A stretch of 64,000 nucleotides of DNA from Plesiocystis pacifica SIR-1 (GCF_000170895.1 NZ_ABCS01000008.1:62001-126000), one strand, 5' to 3'. Numbered from the stretch's first letter, positions 10,272 through 18,870 are shown. The notes: generated by a model not told the origin, from the letters alone. Translations and numbers: made by a program.

Positions 10272-11312
10272 TCACTTTCCCTCGTTCGACGTGGGCGTCG
10301 ACTTCGGGGTCGGGCGACCTGTCCCAGAACGCCCCGCAGCTTCTGCCCCTGTAGCATCCGCGGCCAAGCTCGCCCGGGGATGTGCGCGCTCGTAGAGCGA
10401 GAACAGGTGACCCATGTCCAGGTGGGTGTAGCGCTGCGTCGTCGACAAGCTCGCGTGGCCGAGCATGCTCTGGATGCTGCGGAGATCGCAGCCGCTTTGC
10501 AGCAGGTGGGTCGCAAAGCTGTGGCGCAGGCCGTGGGGGCCGACGACGGCCCGGGCTCCGCTGGCCTGGCAGCGGCGGTAGACGACCTCGCGGGCGACGC
10601 GGGTCGACAAGCGCCCGCCCCGGGCCCCGAGGAACACGGCCTTGCCCGCGTCGATCCGCGCCGGCGATCGCATCCCTTCCCTGGGTGTGGGGGCCAGCAG
10701 ACCCTCGCGGGTGTCCAGCCACGCGCGCATGGCCTCGGCGCCCTTGCGCCCCAGGGGCACCACGCGGTCCTTGTTGCCCTTGCCCTGCAGGACCCGCAGG
10801 GTCAAGCGCGCCGCGTCGCCGGAGCCCTCCCAGCGCAGGTCGGCGAGGTTCAGGGCGACCGCCTCGGACACGCGCAAGCCCGCGCCGTAGAGCACCTCGA
10901 GCAGGGCCCGGTCGCGCAGACCCACGGCGCCGGGGCGCTGCTCCCCGTCGATCATCTCGGTCAGATCCTCGACGGGCAGGGCCACCGGCAGCTTGCGCCC
11001 GAGCTTGGGCCGGCGCATGAGCGCGACCTCGTTCTCGGCGATCCAGCCCTCGCGGCGGCAGTACTCGGCGAAGGTGCGCAGGGCCGAGAGCTTGCGCCCC
11101 ACGGTGCTCGCGGCCCGCTTGCCGTGGAGCTCGGCGAGGTAGGCCCGGACCTCGCGCAGGCGAAGGTCGCGGAGCTTCGCCGGGCGATCGCGCCGGGCCT
11201 CGACGTTGTCGATGAAGCCCTCGATGTCCCGGGCGTAGGCGCGGCAGGTGTTCGGCGAGAGCCGGCGCTCCTTGTCCAGGTGCACCAGGAAACTGGCCAG
11301 AGCCTCGCGCAT
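10272..11312 (-). CDS. xerC: Tyrosine recombinase XerC/XerD family
   Basis: Site-specific recombinase of the type that resolves chromosome dimers at dif. The 346-residue protein has an N-terminal SAM-like core-binding domain (1-105, SFLVHLDKERRLSPNTCRAYARDI). Its C-terminal catalytic domain has the full set of active residues: Arg147 (GAGLRVSE), Lys178 (GKGNKDR), His260 and Arg263 (HGLRH), His286 (LGHASL) and the nucleophile Tyr295 (QRYTH). The last ~40 residues form a basic Ser/Thr/Pro tail not usual in XerC. Housekeeping spacing and lack of phage genes argue against an integrase. A TACCAT hexamer lies 6 nt before the ATG. Confidence 0.9.
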   Translation of the reverse strand: MREALASFLVHLDKERRLSPNTCRAYARDIEGFIDNVEARRDRPAKLRDLRLREVRAYLAELHGKRAASTVGRKLSALRTFAEYCRREGWIAENEVALMRRPKLGRKLPVALPVEDLTEMIDGEQRPGAVGLRDRALLEVLYGAGLRVSEAVALNLADLRWEGSGDAARLTLRVLQGKGNKDRVVPLGRKGAEAMRAWLDTREGLLAPTPREGMRSPARIDAGKAVFLGARGGRLSTRVAREVVYRRCQASGARAVVGPHGLRHSFATHLLQSGCDLRSIQSMLGHASLSTTQRYTHLDMGHLFSLYERAHPRASLAADATGAEAAGRSGTGRPTPKSTPTSNEGK

Positions 11313-11318
11313 CGCTCG

Positions 11319-11324
11319 ATGGTA
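11319..11324 (-). promoter_or_regulatory. -10-like hexamer TACCAT, 6 nt before xerC start
   Basis: TANNNT hexamer with a 6-nt gap to the xerC ATG and no Shine-Dalgarno; leaderless start inferred. Confidence 0.4.
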
Positions 11325-11348
11325 GCGCGGACCCGCGGCCCGACCAAT

Positions 11349-12272
11349 TTACTCGCGCAGCTCGAGCTTGGCCCAGCGCTCGAGCAGCGTCGCCATGGCC
11401 AGGAAGTCCCGGGGCCCCATGCCCTCGGCCACGGCCTGGTCGTAGAGCCCGCGGACCACCGTCGCCGCCGGCAGCGGCACGCGCTCGTTCTCGGCGTGGC
11501 GCAGGGCGAGGTGGAGGTCCTTGTGCATCAGGTCGAGGCGAAAGTGGGGCTCGAAGTCGCCGGCGAGCAGGTAGGGCGTCTTGAAGGTCCCGAGCCCCGT
11601 CTTGCCCGCGCTGTTCTCGAGGATCTCGGCCATCTTGGTCAGCGGCACGTCGAGGAGCTTGGCCAGGGTGTAGCCCTCGAGCAGGCCCTGGAGGACCACG
11701 GCCTGGGTCATGTTGAGGCAGTACTTGGCCCGCTGCCCGTCGCCGAGGCGCTCGCTGACGTGCACGGTGTGCTTGCCCATGATCTCGAACAAGGGCATGG
11801 CCCGGGCGACGATCTCTTCCTCGCCGGCGACCATGATGGTCAGCTTGCCGCCCTCGGCCCCGAGCTTGCTCCCGGTGATCGGCGCGTCGAGGAAGCTCGC
11901 GCCCTCGCCCTCGCAGGCCGCCGCGAGCTGCTCGGTGAGCTTCAGGCTCGTGGTCCCGCAGTCGATCACCAGCGCGCCCTGGCCCACGCCCGCGAGCGCG
12001 CCCCCCTCCCCGAGCAGCACGGCGAAGGTGGCCGCGTCGCTGCCGACGCAGGCGATGATGAACTCGGCCCCGCGCGCGGCGTAGACCGGCTCGTCGACGA
12101 CGCGCACCGAACCGCCGCTCGATAGATCGACGGTGTCGGCGACCACGTCGGCCGCGGCCTCGGCCCGGCTCTTCGTGCGGTTGTAGATGCGAAGCTCGTG
12201 CCCCGCAGCCGCGAGATTGCGGACCATGCCCGCACCCATGGTGCCCGTACCCAAAAAGGCGATGACGCTCAT
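11349..12272 (-). CDS. Beta-hydroxyacid (3-hydroxyisobutyrate-type) dehydrogenase, NAD(P)-dependent
   Basis: Oxidises a short beta-hydroxyacid using NAD(P). The 307-residue protein has the Rossmann motif FLGTGTMGAGM at 7-16 and the substrate-binding segment LDAPITGSKLGAEGGKLTIMVAG (128-150). Lys183 in GQRAKYCLNM is at the catalytic position, and the C-terminal domain is all-helical. Arg32 after the Rossmann fold (YNRTKSRA) suggests NADP preference, as in the GHB/GLYR branch. It lies 13 nt from the permease gene downstream and just upstream of xerC on the same strand; no pathway partners are obvious. Confidence 0.87.
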   Translation of the reverse strand: MSVIAFLGTGTMGAGMVRNLAAAGHELRIYNRTKSRAEAAADVVADTVDLSSGGSVRVVDEPVYAARGAEFIIACVGSDAATFAVLLGEGGALAGVGQGALVIDCGTTSLKLTEQLAAACEGEGASFLDAPITGSKLGAEGGKLTIMVAGEEEIVARAMPLFEIMGKHTVHVSERLGDGQRAKYCLNMTQAVVLQGLLEGYTLAKLLDVPLTKMAEILENSAGKTGLGTFKTPYLLAGDFEPHFRLDLMHKDLHLALRHAENERVPLPAATVVRGLYDQAVAEGMGPRDFLAMATLLERWAKLELRE

Positions 12273-12285
12273 CGCCGGGAGGGTA

Positions 12286-14580
12286 TCAACCGTACAGCGG
12301 CACGGGCACCAAGGTTGAGCCCTCGAGGCGCTCGTCGAGCGCCGAGATGCGCTCGGGCTCCATGCCGTAGGTGCCGACGAGGACCATGTGCCCCGTGAAG
12401 TTGTGGCGGTCGTGGAAGTCGACGAGGGTGTCGAGGGCCGCGGTCAGGTCGTCGGGCTCCTCGGGGTCACTGGGCGGGACCACGGCGAGGTAGACGGTCA
12501 GCTCGGGGCTGGCCCCCTCCCCCTCCCGAGTCGGCGCGGGCCCGACCACGCTGCTGCTCCCGGCCAGCTCCGTGAGCTGGGTGAAGATGCGCAGCGCGTC
12601 CGTGGACAGGCCGGCGGGGCGCATGGTGCTGCGGTCGACGCGGTAGACCTGCTCCTCGCTGACCGCCGCGCTCATGTGGAACACGACCATCTGGCGGTAG
12701 GGGATGCCGGTGACCTTGGACTGGACCTTGGCCAGGCCCACGGCCTGCTCGACCAGGCGGCCGATCCGGACCGAGCCCACGGCGACCACGACGGTCCGAT
12801 CTTCGGTCTCGATGGCGGTCGACTCCACGGTCTCGATGGTCCGGCGGAAGTAGCTGTGGGCCGCGCGCAGCAGCTGGCGATGGTTGTACATCAAGATCAC
12901 CCCCGCGACCCCCACGGCGACGATGACCACCAGCGTGCGCAGCTCGCCGAGCTCGCCGGAGTAGCTCGTCGACATGCTCAGCAGCGCGTAGCCGAGCACC
13001 ACCAGGCCCAGCAGCGCGGCGACCGGGACCTGCACCCCGCCCACGCTGAGGTTCAGCGGCGCCCGATACACGCGGCGATCGTCCCCGCGGAAGCGCCGCA
13101 GCAAGATGAAGGCGATCACGCCGGAGAACATCACCAGGCCGAAGGTCACCCCGTACCAGCGCTCGAGCTTGGACAGGTTCCAGTCGCCCTCGATCGCGAG
13201 CAGCAAGATGGCCGCGAGCATCAGCCAGTGGATGCGCGAGAAGGCGCCGCGCTCGTTGGTGTCGAGGACCAGGCGCGGGAGCAGGTTGTCCCGGGCCATG
13301 GTCAGCCACAGGCCGCGGGCGCCGGCGAAGCCCGTGTTGCACGCGCCGATCAGCATCAGCGCCGCGTTGGCGACGATGACCACCTTCCACACCCGCGCGA
13401 GCGCGATGGAGCCCGTGACCCGCAGCACGCCCTCGTGGCCGAGCACCGCCAGCAGGTAGCTCGAGCTCCCGGCCAGCTGGTGGGGCTCGAGGACCAGGAA
13501 CAAGAGCACGCTGAGCGAGCCGCCGATGACCAGCAGCAGGCTCAGCATCCACTTGTAGATCCGGCCGATGTCGCGGCGCGGGTTCTCGAGCTCCTCGGGG
13601 ATGTTCATCACCGACTCGACCCCCGAGGCCCCGAGGATCGACACCCCCGCGCCGGCGAGGATCAGCGGCGCCCCGAGGCTGGCGAAGCCCGGCAGCGACT
13701 CGATGATGCCGTGGTGTTCGTGGGTGTCGTCGCTGACCGGATCGGGCACGGGCAGGCCGTCGGGCCCGGCCTGGCCGCCCCCGAGCTCCACGGGCAGCTG
13801 GGCGTAGAGGGCCCGGAGCGCGTCGAGGTCGGCCTCGCCCGAGCCCATCAGCGCCCCGCCGTCCAGGAAGCGGGTCCAGTCCACGCCCGAGAAGAACAGC
13901 GAGACCACGCAGATCACGATGGTCACGGCCATCACGCCGAGGTTGATCAAGAAGATGGTCTTGCTGACCTGCACGCTCTCCTTGAGGCCTTCGTTGTTGA
14001 GCATGAAGAGCATGACCAGGGGCGGGAACATGATCACCGCGCCCGGCGTCATCACGGCGCTGAGCATGACCGAGGCCGCCGCCGTCGCCAGGACCGTGAA
14101 CACCACCCGGCGCCACTGGTGCGGCATGACCCACACGCCAAAGCCGATCGAGGGGATCATCGACAGCCCGATCGCGGCGAGGGTCGCCGGGCCGCGCATG
14201 CCCGCGACCAGGGAGTAGACGTAGTCCGAGTAGGCGAGCAGCGAGACGATGGCCGTGGCCACGTAGGAGAAGCTGATCACGATGCCGACCATGGCCGCGG
14301 CCATGATCGCCAGCTTGCCCAGGTGGCCCAGGGCGTAGCGGGTCATCACGTAGGTCCCGCCGTTGCTCAGGGTCAACAGCACGGCCTCGACGTAGAGCGG
14401 CGCGAGCAGGAAGAGCAGCGCGTAGAGGCCGATCTGAAACACCGGCGTCGCGTAGCCGACGCCCGCGGCGATCAGCGCCCCGGAGCTGTAGTAGGGCGAG
14501 GTCAGCGGGTCCGGACCGACGAGGAACAGGCCCTCTTTCCAGCTCAGCCGCTGCGTGTGCTCGTTGCCCCCCGCGCTCAT
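12286..14580 (-). CDS. APC-superfamily permease with C-terminal cytoplasmic domain
   Basis: Integral membrane transporter of the amino acid-polyamine-organocation superfamily, 764 residues. The N-terminal ~570 residues carry about 12 hydrophobic helices, with TM1 containing SGALIAAGVGYATPVFQIGLYALLF. A 70-residue extracellular loop after TM6 (residues ~230-300) is rich in Asp and Pro. The C-terminal ~200 residues are soluble (VVVAVGSVRIGRLVEQAVGLAKV...), with alternating strands and helices that could form a regulatory domain of the universal-stress type. This large cytosolic tail resembles cation-chloride-cotransporter-like members more than simple amino-acid permeases. Substrate unknown. 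I used the ATG at 14580 rather than the GTG at 14607. Confidence 0.8.
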   Translation of the reverse strand: MSAGGNEHTQRLSWKEGLFLVGPDPLTSPYYSSGALIAAGVGYATPVFQIGLYALLFLLAPLYVEAVLLTLSNGGTYVMTRYALGHLGKLAIMAAAMVGIVISFSYVATAIVSLLAYSDYVYSLVAGMRGPATLAAIGLSMIPSIGFGVWVMPHQWRRVVFTVLATAAASVMLSAVMTPGAVIMFPPLVMLFMLNNEGLKESVQVSKTIFLINLGVMAVTIVICVVSLFFSGVDWTRFLDGGALMGSGEADLDALRALYAQLPVELGGGQAGPDGLPVPDPVSDDTHEHHGIIESLPGFASLGAPLILAGAGVSILGASGVESVMNIPEELENPRRDIGRIYKWMLSLLLVIGGSLSVLLFLVLEPHQLAGSSSYLLAVLGHEGVLRVTGSIALARVWKVVIVANAALMLIGACNTGFAGARGLWLTMARDNLLPRLVLDTNERGAFSRIHWLMLAAILLLAIEGDWNLSKLERWYGVTFGLVMFSGVIAFILLRRFRGDDRRVYRAPLNLSVGGVQVPVAALLGLVVLGYALLSMSTSYSGELGELRTLVVIVAVGVAGVILMYNHRQLLRAAHSYFRRTIETVESTAIETEDRTVVVAVGSVRIGRLVEQAVGLAKVQSKVTGIPYRQMVVFHMSAAVSEEQVYRVDRSTMRPAGLSTDALRIFTQLTELAGSSSVVGPAPTREGEGASPELTVYLAVVPPSDPEEPDDLTAALDTLVDFHDRHNFTGHMVLVGTYGMEPERISALDERLEGSTLVPVPLYG

Positions 14581-14699
14581 TTGGGCGCTGTATGCCCGAG
14601 GCCCCAAAAAGCCGCAAGGCCTGCCCCCAGGTTGCGCGCGCGGGGGACGGGACCGGGTTTAGCCGCGTCCTGGGCGAGCGGAGGCAACGGCGCGCCGAC

Positions 14700-15590
14700 T
14701 CAACACTCGCACTCGTCTTCGCCCGCTTCGTCCTGGAGGAAGTAGGACATCGAGTAGCCGAAGCTCGCGTCGGGCGTGGGCGAGAACACCCGGATCAAGA
14801 CGTCGCCCGCGAACGCGACCCCGACCCCGGTCAGCTTGACCCGGCCGTGGGTGGAGCTGCTCGATCCGAGCAGCTCCAGGGTATCGGCGTCGTAGGCCTC
14901 GACGGTGATCGTGTTCTCCGGGGCGTCGGGGAGGTCCTGGTTGCCGCAGGGCATCCCGCACCAGCTCGAGTCCTCGTGAAGCAGGTTGAAGCTGAAGATG
15001 TAGGGCGAGTTGGGCTCGAGGCCAAAGTCGATCTCGCTCCCGGCGTAGCGGTACCAGTCGTCCTCTCCCGGACACAAGAAGCCGCCCTCGAGGTGCGCGA
15101 CGGCCGTGCTGAAAGAGATGTTCGTCCACGGAATGGTCGGCGCGTCCTCGGGCACGGCGTTGGGCTCGTAGGCGTCGTTGTCGGCGCAGTCCGAGCCCGT
15201 GTCGGTCTCGGAGCTCGACTCCTCAGTCCCCGTCTCCTCCGTGCTCGACTCTTCCGAGCTCGACTCTTCCGAGCTCGACTCCTCCGTCCCCGTCTCCTCC
15301 GAGCTCGACTCCTCCGTCCCCGTTTCTTCAGCGCTCGACTCTTCCGAGCTGCTCGTGTCCTCCGAGCTGCTCTCCTCCGTACTCGACTCTTCCGAGCTGC
15401 TCGACTCTTCCGAGCTGCTCGACTCTTCCGAGCTGCTCGTGTCCGTGTCGACGTCCGCGGCCGCGGTCGACTCGCTGTCGCCACCGTTTTCGTCCGCGGA
15501 GGCCTGCCCATCCTCGCCGTCACCATCGCAGCCGAGCGCGAGGATCAAAGGCAGTGCAGCAACCAGACAACCGAAGCGGACGCGACCCAT
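14700..15590 (-). CDS. Lipoprotein with long Ser/Glu tether, pre-peptidase-like C-terminal domain
   Basis: Secreted, lipid-anchored protein of unknown function, 296 residues. The signal peptide ends LILALGC (Cys21). Residues ~25-135 are a low-complexity tether of SSSEESS and TETGTEES units. The ~155-residue C-terminal domain (ADNDAYEPNAVPEDAPTI...) reads like a bacterial pre-peptidase C-terminal (PPC) beta-sandwich: DxYEPNxxxxxAxxI at its start, DDWYRY in the middle, LIRVFSP near the end. It ends in DECEC. A GGTCTA (TAGACC on the coding strand) lies 6 nt before the ATG. Confidence 0.75.
   Translation of the reverse strand: MGRVRFGCLVAALPLILALGCDGDGEDGQASADENGGDSESTAAADVDTDTSSSEESSSSEESSSSEESSTEESSSEDTSSSEESSAEETGTEESSSEETGTEESSSEESSSEESSTEETGTEESSSETDTGSDCADNDAYEPNAVPEDAPTIPWTNISFSTAVAHLEGGFLCPGEDDWYRYAGSEIDFGLEPNSPYIFSFNLLHEDSSWCGMPCGNQDLPDAPENTITVEAYDADTLELLGSSSSTHGRVKLTGVGVAFAGDVLIRVFSPTPDASFGYSMSYFLQDEAGEDECEC
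15206..15440. repeat. Degenerate 15-nt tandem repeats coding the Ser/Glu tether
   Basis: Repeats built on gagctcgactcttcc and variants with gtccccgtctcctcc interleaved, in frame with the lipoprotein on the minus strand. Copy number could change by multiples of three nucleotides without breaking the frame. Confidence 0.8.
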
Positions 15591-15596
15591 GTCAAC

Positions 15597-15602
15597 GGTC
15601 TA
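15597..15602 (-). promoter_or_regulatory. -10-like TAGACC, 6 nt before lipoprotein start
   Basis: Same placement as the TANNNT hexamers elsewhere, with C instead of T at the last base. Leaderless start possible. Confidence 0.3.
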
Positions 15603-15684
15603 GCAGAGCGAGCGCGTGGCATCCGCAGCCATCTGCACGGCGCCCTGCCCTCCCAGACTTCCAGCCAAGCCAGCTGGTCGGGAC

Positions 15685-16827
15685 CTAGCCCTTGGACTTG
15701 CGCTTCATCTTGATGCCCAGGAACAGGATGCCAGCACCCAAGGCGAGCAGACCGATCGCCAACAGCGGGCGATAGAAGATCCAGCCGACCGCGATGGTCG
15801 CCAGGGTCAGCGGCAGGGACACGGCGAAGCTGATCAGGAAGGCCCCGCCCTCGATGAAGCTGCCGATGAAGGGCACGACGTCGGCGACCACCACCAGCGG
15901 GCGCAGCGTCATCATCATGCCGATGAACATCATCCCAAAGCCGACGACCCGGATGATCCAGGTCATCATGGTGTTCTCGTCGTTCATCTGGGCGAACATC
16001 TCGTCGGCGCTGTGGTTGCCGACCTCGAGGCGCGGCTCGAGCTCGCGGTCATCGGGGGTCGTCCACGAGCCGAAGGTCTCGCCCGCTTGGCCCGCGACGA
16101 TCGAGACCTGGGTCGGCGAGGCGACGGTCTCGAGCTTGATGCGCACGTCCCCGACCTCGGGCATCGCCGGGTCGACGCCGAAGTAGATGTAGTCCCCGGA
16201 CACCGAGGCGCTGCGATCCCCGAGGGTCACCGAGGCGATCGCCTCGGTGTCCGGGGCGAGCACGGTGAAGTCGTCGATCTGCGAGACGAGCTCCGGCGAG
16301 AGGCTGCGCGCGCCGAGGGTCACGGTCTGCGCGTCGAGGGTCTCGCCCTCGGCGGGCATGGGCGGGTTGTCGTGGCCGAGCTCGGCGAACTCCGTCGAGT
16401 CCTCGTAGGACGCGGACCAGTCCGTCGAGTAGGTGTAGGTCGTGACCGTCTCGGTCCCGCCGCCGAGCTTCTTGCGCTTGGTCGACTCGGAGGTCTCGAT
16501 CCACTGGTACATCTCGACGCTGCGCCGGAGCCGGAGGGCCGCCGCGCTCTGGCCGATGACCGAGTCCGTCAGGTTGTCCGAGGTCGCGGCCTCGCCGACG
16601 CAGTGGACGAGCTCGCCGTCTTGACCCCCGTCGACGCTGTCGACGGACACCGTCGCGACCGCCGAGGAGCCCGCCTCGAGGTCCGCCGCGCGCTTGACCG
16701 CCCGGCCCTCGCCCCAAAACAGCACGGGGAAGGCGACCAGGAACAGCACGACGCCGATGAGCACGCTGCCGATGGATGAGATCAAACGACTGAACCCGGA
16801 CTCGTGCTCGACTTCGGTGACGGCCAT
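15685..16827 (-). CDS. TMEM43-family membrane protein
   Basis: Bacterial member of the TMEM43/LUMA family, 380 residues. It has one N-terminal transmembrane helix (SVLIGVVLFLVAFPVLFWGEG) and a large extracytoplasmic region with the family's TYTYSTDW segment (VTTYTYSTDWSASYEDSTEF), preceded by a KRKKLGGGTET loop. Three or four C-terminal helices follow (MMFIGMMMTLRPLVVVADVVPFIGS, ISFAVSLPLTLATIAVGWIFY, LLAIGLLALGAGILFLGIKM) and a basic end. The biochemical role of bacterial TMEM43 proteins is not established. I chose the ATG at 16827, which follows TAGGTGATCGCC, over one at 16836. Confidence 0.85.
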   Translation of the reverse strand: MAVTEVEHESGFSRLISSIGSVLIGVVLFLVAFPVLFWGEGRAVKRAADLEAGSSAVATVSVDSVDGGQDGELVHCVGEAATSDNLTDSVIGQSAAALRLRRSVEMYQWIETSESTKRKKLGGGTETVTTYTYSTDWSASYEDSTEFAELGHDNPPMPAEGETLDAQTVTLGARSLSPELVSQIDDFTVLAPDTEAIASVTLGDRSASVSGDYIYFGVDPAMPEVGDVRIKLETVASPTQVSIVAGQAGETFGSWTTPDDRELEPRLEVGNHSADEMFAQMNDENTMMTWIIRVVGFGMMFIGMMMTLRPLVVVADVVPFIGSFIEGGAFLISFAVSLPLTLATIAVGWIFYRPLLAIGLLALGAGILFLGIKMKRKSKG

Positions 16828-16924
16828 GGCGATCACCTACCACGAAGGGCTCTGGCGCGGGTGGGGTCCACGGCGTGCGCGTGCTCGCCAGGCGCGAGGG
16901 TTTGGGGCCTTTGGCCTCGCAAAA

Positions 16925-17056
16925 CGACTTTTGGGTCGACCCGCAGCTCTGCCCTGAGCGCGCTCTTGCGACTCTCGGTCTCGTTCGCCGGCCTGGACGA
17001 CGCCACGCCCTCCCTGCCCACGTCCACGACTGCTCGCGACCTCGACCCAAAAGTCG
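16925..17056. mobile_element. MITE-like element with perfect 15-bp terminal inverted repeats
   Basis: Left end CGACTTTTGGGTCGA (16925-16939) and right end TCGACCCAAAAGTCG (17042-17056) are exact reverse complements, enclosing 102 nt without coding potential. Similar direct flanks, CTCGCAAAA on the left (16916-16924) and CTCGCATAAAA on the right (17058-17068), look like a decayed target duplication. A copy of the dispersed hairpin repeat (16989-17030) lies inside. No transposase is nearby, so mobility would need one in trans. Confidence 0.5.
16989..17030 (+). repeat. Dispersed hairpin repeat, copy with degenerate left arm
   Basis: The core gacgccacgccctccctgcc and the right arm CGTCCACGAC (17021-17030) match the full copy at 23552-23593. 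The left arm reads CGGCCTGGACG instead of GTCGTGGACG and one C of the loop is missing. Confidence 0.6.
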
Positions 17057-17198
17057 GCTCGCATAAAACCTGACTCTGAAATGAAATTTTTCTTTCGCGG
17101 ACTTAATCCGTTCGTCTCGACGCGGGCACAACTCGAGTGAACCGGGTCGACGCGCTCGCCTCCGAGCCCGCCTCGACCGGTGATTGAGAGGCTGAATC

Positions 17199-17870
17199 AT
17201 GTGTCGTTGCCGAGCGCATCTGCATCCCCACTCCTCGCCGCTGCGCGCCCAGCAGCTGCGCCCCTTCGTCCACGAGTCCCTGCGCCACCACGACGACGCG
17301 AGCTTGCAAGCGCTGCTCGAGCGCGAGCTCGGGGTCGACGGCTTGGCCCAGGTGCATCACGGGGCCGAGGGCCTGCTCGGGGACATCGGCGGCTTCCTGC
17401 AGCGCAACGGCGCGAGCATGGCCAGCGGGGCGCTCACCGGCGCGACGGCGGGCTCGGCCTTCGGGCCCATCGGGACGGGGATCGGCGCGGCCGCGGGGGC
17501 CCTGCTCGGCGCGGCCGGTCAGCCCAAGGCGACGACGACCCCAATACCCGCGACGACGCCCACGACCGCGGCTCCCCCCGCGACCGCGCCTGGTCAACCC
17601 AGCGCGTCCGTGGCCCTGCTCCAGCTGCTCCAGCGGCCCGAGCTCGCCCAGGCCCTGCTGGCCCTGGCCATGGGTCGCGCCGGCGCCACGCAGACGCCGG
17701 GCGCTCCGGGCCAGGCTCCGGTCTCGCCGGTGGCCGTGGCCACGACCCTCGCCCAGCTCGCGGCCAAGGCCGTCGAAGAGCACCACGGCGGCCACCACCA
17801 CCACCACGCCGACGACTACGACGACTACGCCGACGTCGAAGACGACGAGCTGTGGGAGGTGTGGACGTGA
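17199..17870 (+). CDS. Uncharacterised glycine-zipper protein with His-rich tail (first gene of coupled cassette)
   Basis: No family recognised. The 223-residue protein has no signal peptide and starts MCRCRAHLHPHSS. Residues ~70-105 form a Gly/Ala zipper (ASGALTGATAGSAFGP, then GTGIGAAAGALLGAAG) of the kind that inserts into or associates with membranes. A Thr/Pro/Ala linker and a short helix (SVALLQLLQRPELAQALLALAMG) follow. The end is His- and then Asp/Glu-rich (EEHHGGHHHHHADDYDDY...), a possible metal-binding or acidic binding tail. It is first of four genes that overlap or nearly overlap and probably act together. The ATG at 17199 opens the frame; upstream in-frame codons cross the A/T-rich promoter area. 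Confidence 0.7.
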   Translation: MCRCRAHLHPHSSPLRAQQLRPFVHESLRHHDDASLQALLERELGVDGLAQVHHGAEGLLGDIGGFLQRNGASMASGALTGATAGSAFGPIGTGIGAAAGALLGAAGQPKATTTPIPATTPTTAAPPATAPGQPSASVALLQLLQRPELAQALLALAMGRAGATQTPGAPGQAPVSPVAVATTLAQLAAKAVEEHHGGHHHHHADDYDDYADVEDDELWEVWT

Positions 17871-18316
17871 ACGCCGAGGCCCTGCTGCGCCAGCTCGCCC
17901 ACGCCCAAGGGAGCGAGTCGACCGAGGCGACCGAGGCCGGCGAAGACCCCCGCGTGCCCCTGCTCCGCGCCCTGCTCGAGCAGCAAGCTCAGCCCGACGA
18001 GGCCGAGCGCGCCGACCGACGCGAGCGCCTGCGCCAGTCCATCGCCCGGCTCCGCGCCGAGCACCGAGCCCTGTCGGAGACCAACGCCCTGCTCGCCGAG
18101 GCCCTCGGCGCCTGCGACCGCTGCTGGGGCAGCGACCCCGAGTGCGAGGGCTGCGAGGGCCACGGGCAGGCGGGGCACTTCGAGCCCGACCGCGCCCTGT
18201 TCAACGAGCTCGTCGGGCCCGCGCTCCGGCGCCTCGCCCGAGCCCGAACCCGACGCGGCGCCCCGCCGCCGACCACGACTTCCTGCCACCAAGACGATTC
18301 CAACCACCTGCAATGA
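17867..18316 (+). CDS. Small coiled-coil protein with two CxxC knuckles (second cassette gene)
   Basis: Unrecognised 149-residue protein starting at the GTG at 17867, which overlaps the previous TGA (GTGA). GGAGG at 17855-17859 gives ideal spacing, which decides this start over a GTG at 17861. Residues ~1-75 are acidic and helical (RRERLRQSIARLRAEHRALSETNALLAEAL). They are followed by CDRCWGSDPECEGCEGHG, two CxxC pairs resembling the zinc ribbon of DnaJ (CxxCxGxG). The tail is basic. A zinc-binding scaffold or adaptor is a guess. Confidence 0.68.
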   Translation: MNAEALLRQLAHAQGSESTEATEAGEDPRVPLLRALLEQQAQPDEAERADRRERLRQSIARLRAEHRALSETNALLAEALGACDRCWGSDPECEGCEGHGQAGHFEPDRALFNELVGPALRRLARARTRRGAPPPTTTSCHQDDSNHLQ

Positions 18317-18339
18317 CCAAGGACCAACGAGGACACACC

Positions 18340-18870
18340 ATGACCGACATCGAACGATACGAAGACGAGGCGCTGGACATGCTCGAGCACGCGGGCGATG
18401 ACCAGCTGGACGAGCTGGACGACCTGCTCGAGAGCTACGACGGCGAGGACTACGAGGACGCCGAGCGCCGACGCCGACGCCGTCGCGGCCGCTCCAGCCG
18501 GCGCAGCTACGGCGGCAGCGCCCGCCGCCCCCGGGGCTACGCCACCCGCGGTGAGCTCGGGCGCGTGGCCAAGGTCAACGCCCGCCAGAGCAAGGAGATC
18601 GCCGCCCTGCGCCGGGAATTCGAGTCCCAGCGCCAGACCCAGCTGCTCATGACCCTGCTCGGCGGCGGCAAGCGGACCGTCAAGGTCGAGTCGAGCAAGC
18701 TCGGCGATCTGGTCAACACCGAGCTGGTCCTGTCCGACGCCGGCGACCCCCTGACCACCCTGCTGCCCATGCTCATGAGCGGCGGCTCCCTCGGGGGCTC
18801 GTCGAGCGGCGCCAAGGCCAACGACCTGACCCCCCTGCTGCTCATGATGAGCCTCGGAGGTGCGAAGTGA
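18340..18870 (+). CDS. Acidic/Arg-rich small protein (third cassette gene)
   Basis: Unrecognised 176-residue protein. I use the ATG at 18340, preceded by GAGGA with 6-nt spacing. An alternative ATG at 18313 overlaps the previous stop (ATGA) and would add nine residues. Layout: acidic helix (DELDDLLESYDGEDYEDAE), Arg-rich patch (RRRRRRRGRSSRR, SYGGSARRPRG), a short helix (NARQSKEIAALRREFESQ), then a hydrophobic Leu/Met/Gly-rich end (TTLLPMLMSGGSLGGSS, TPLLLMMSLGGAK). The charge-segregated order suggests an assembly or packing protein rather than an enzyme. Coupled to the next gene by GTGA. Confidence 0.68.
   Translation: MTDIERYEDEALDMLEHAGDDQLDELDDLLESYDGEDYEDAERRRRRRRGRSSRRSYGGSARRPRGYATRGELGRVAKVNARQSKEIAALRREFESQRQTQLLMTLLGGGKRTVKVESSKLGDLVNTELVLSDAGDPLTTLLPMLMSGGSLGGSSSGAKANDLTPLLLMMSLGGAK

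Larger units (their letters stand above)
16828..17198. other. 371-nt divergent intergenic gap with a MITE-like element and an A/T-rich promoter zone
   Basis: No supportable gene. It holds the inverted-repeat element at 16925-17056, with a degenerate hairpin repeat inside, and an A/T-rich stretch at about 17061-17110 (cataaaacctgactctgaa, gaaatttttctttcg). In this G+C background that stretch is the most likely promoter area for the cassette beginning at 17199. Confidence 0.7.

Noticed and set aside
10272-11312. XerC as an integrase of a prophage or genomic island
   Set aside because: No phage genes, attachment-site duplication or tRNA nearby, and the neighbours are housekeeping-like.
12388-14745. 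785-codon plus-strand frame opposite the permease
   Set aside because: His/Asp/Gln-rich shadow of membrane-helix codons; the minus strand encodes a clean multi-helix transporter.
15206-15440. Tandem repeats as a possible CRISPR array
   Set aside because: Repeats are short, contiguous, in frame and coding; there are no spacers and no cas genes.
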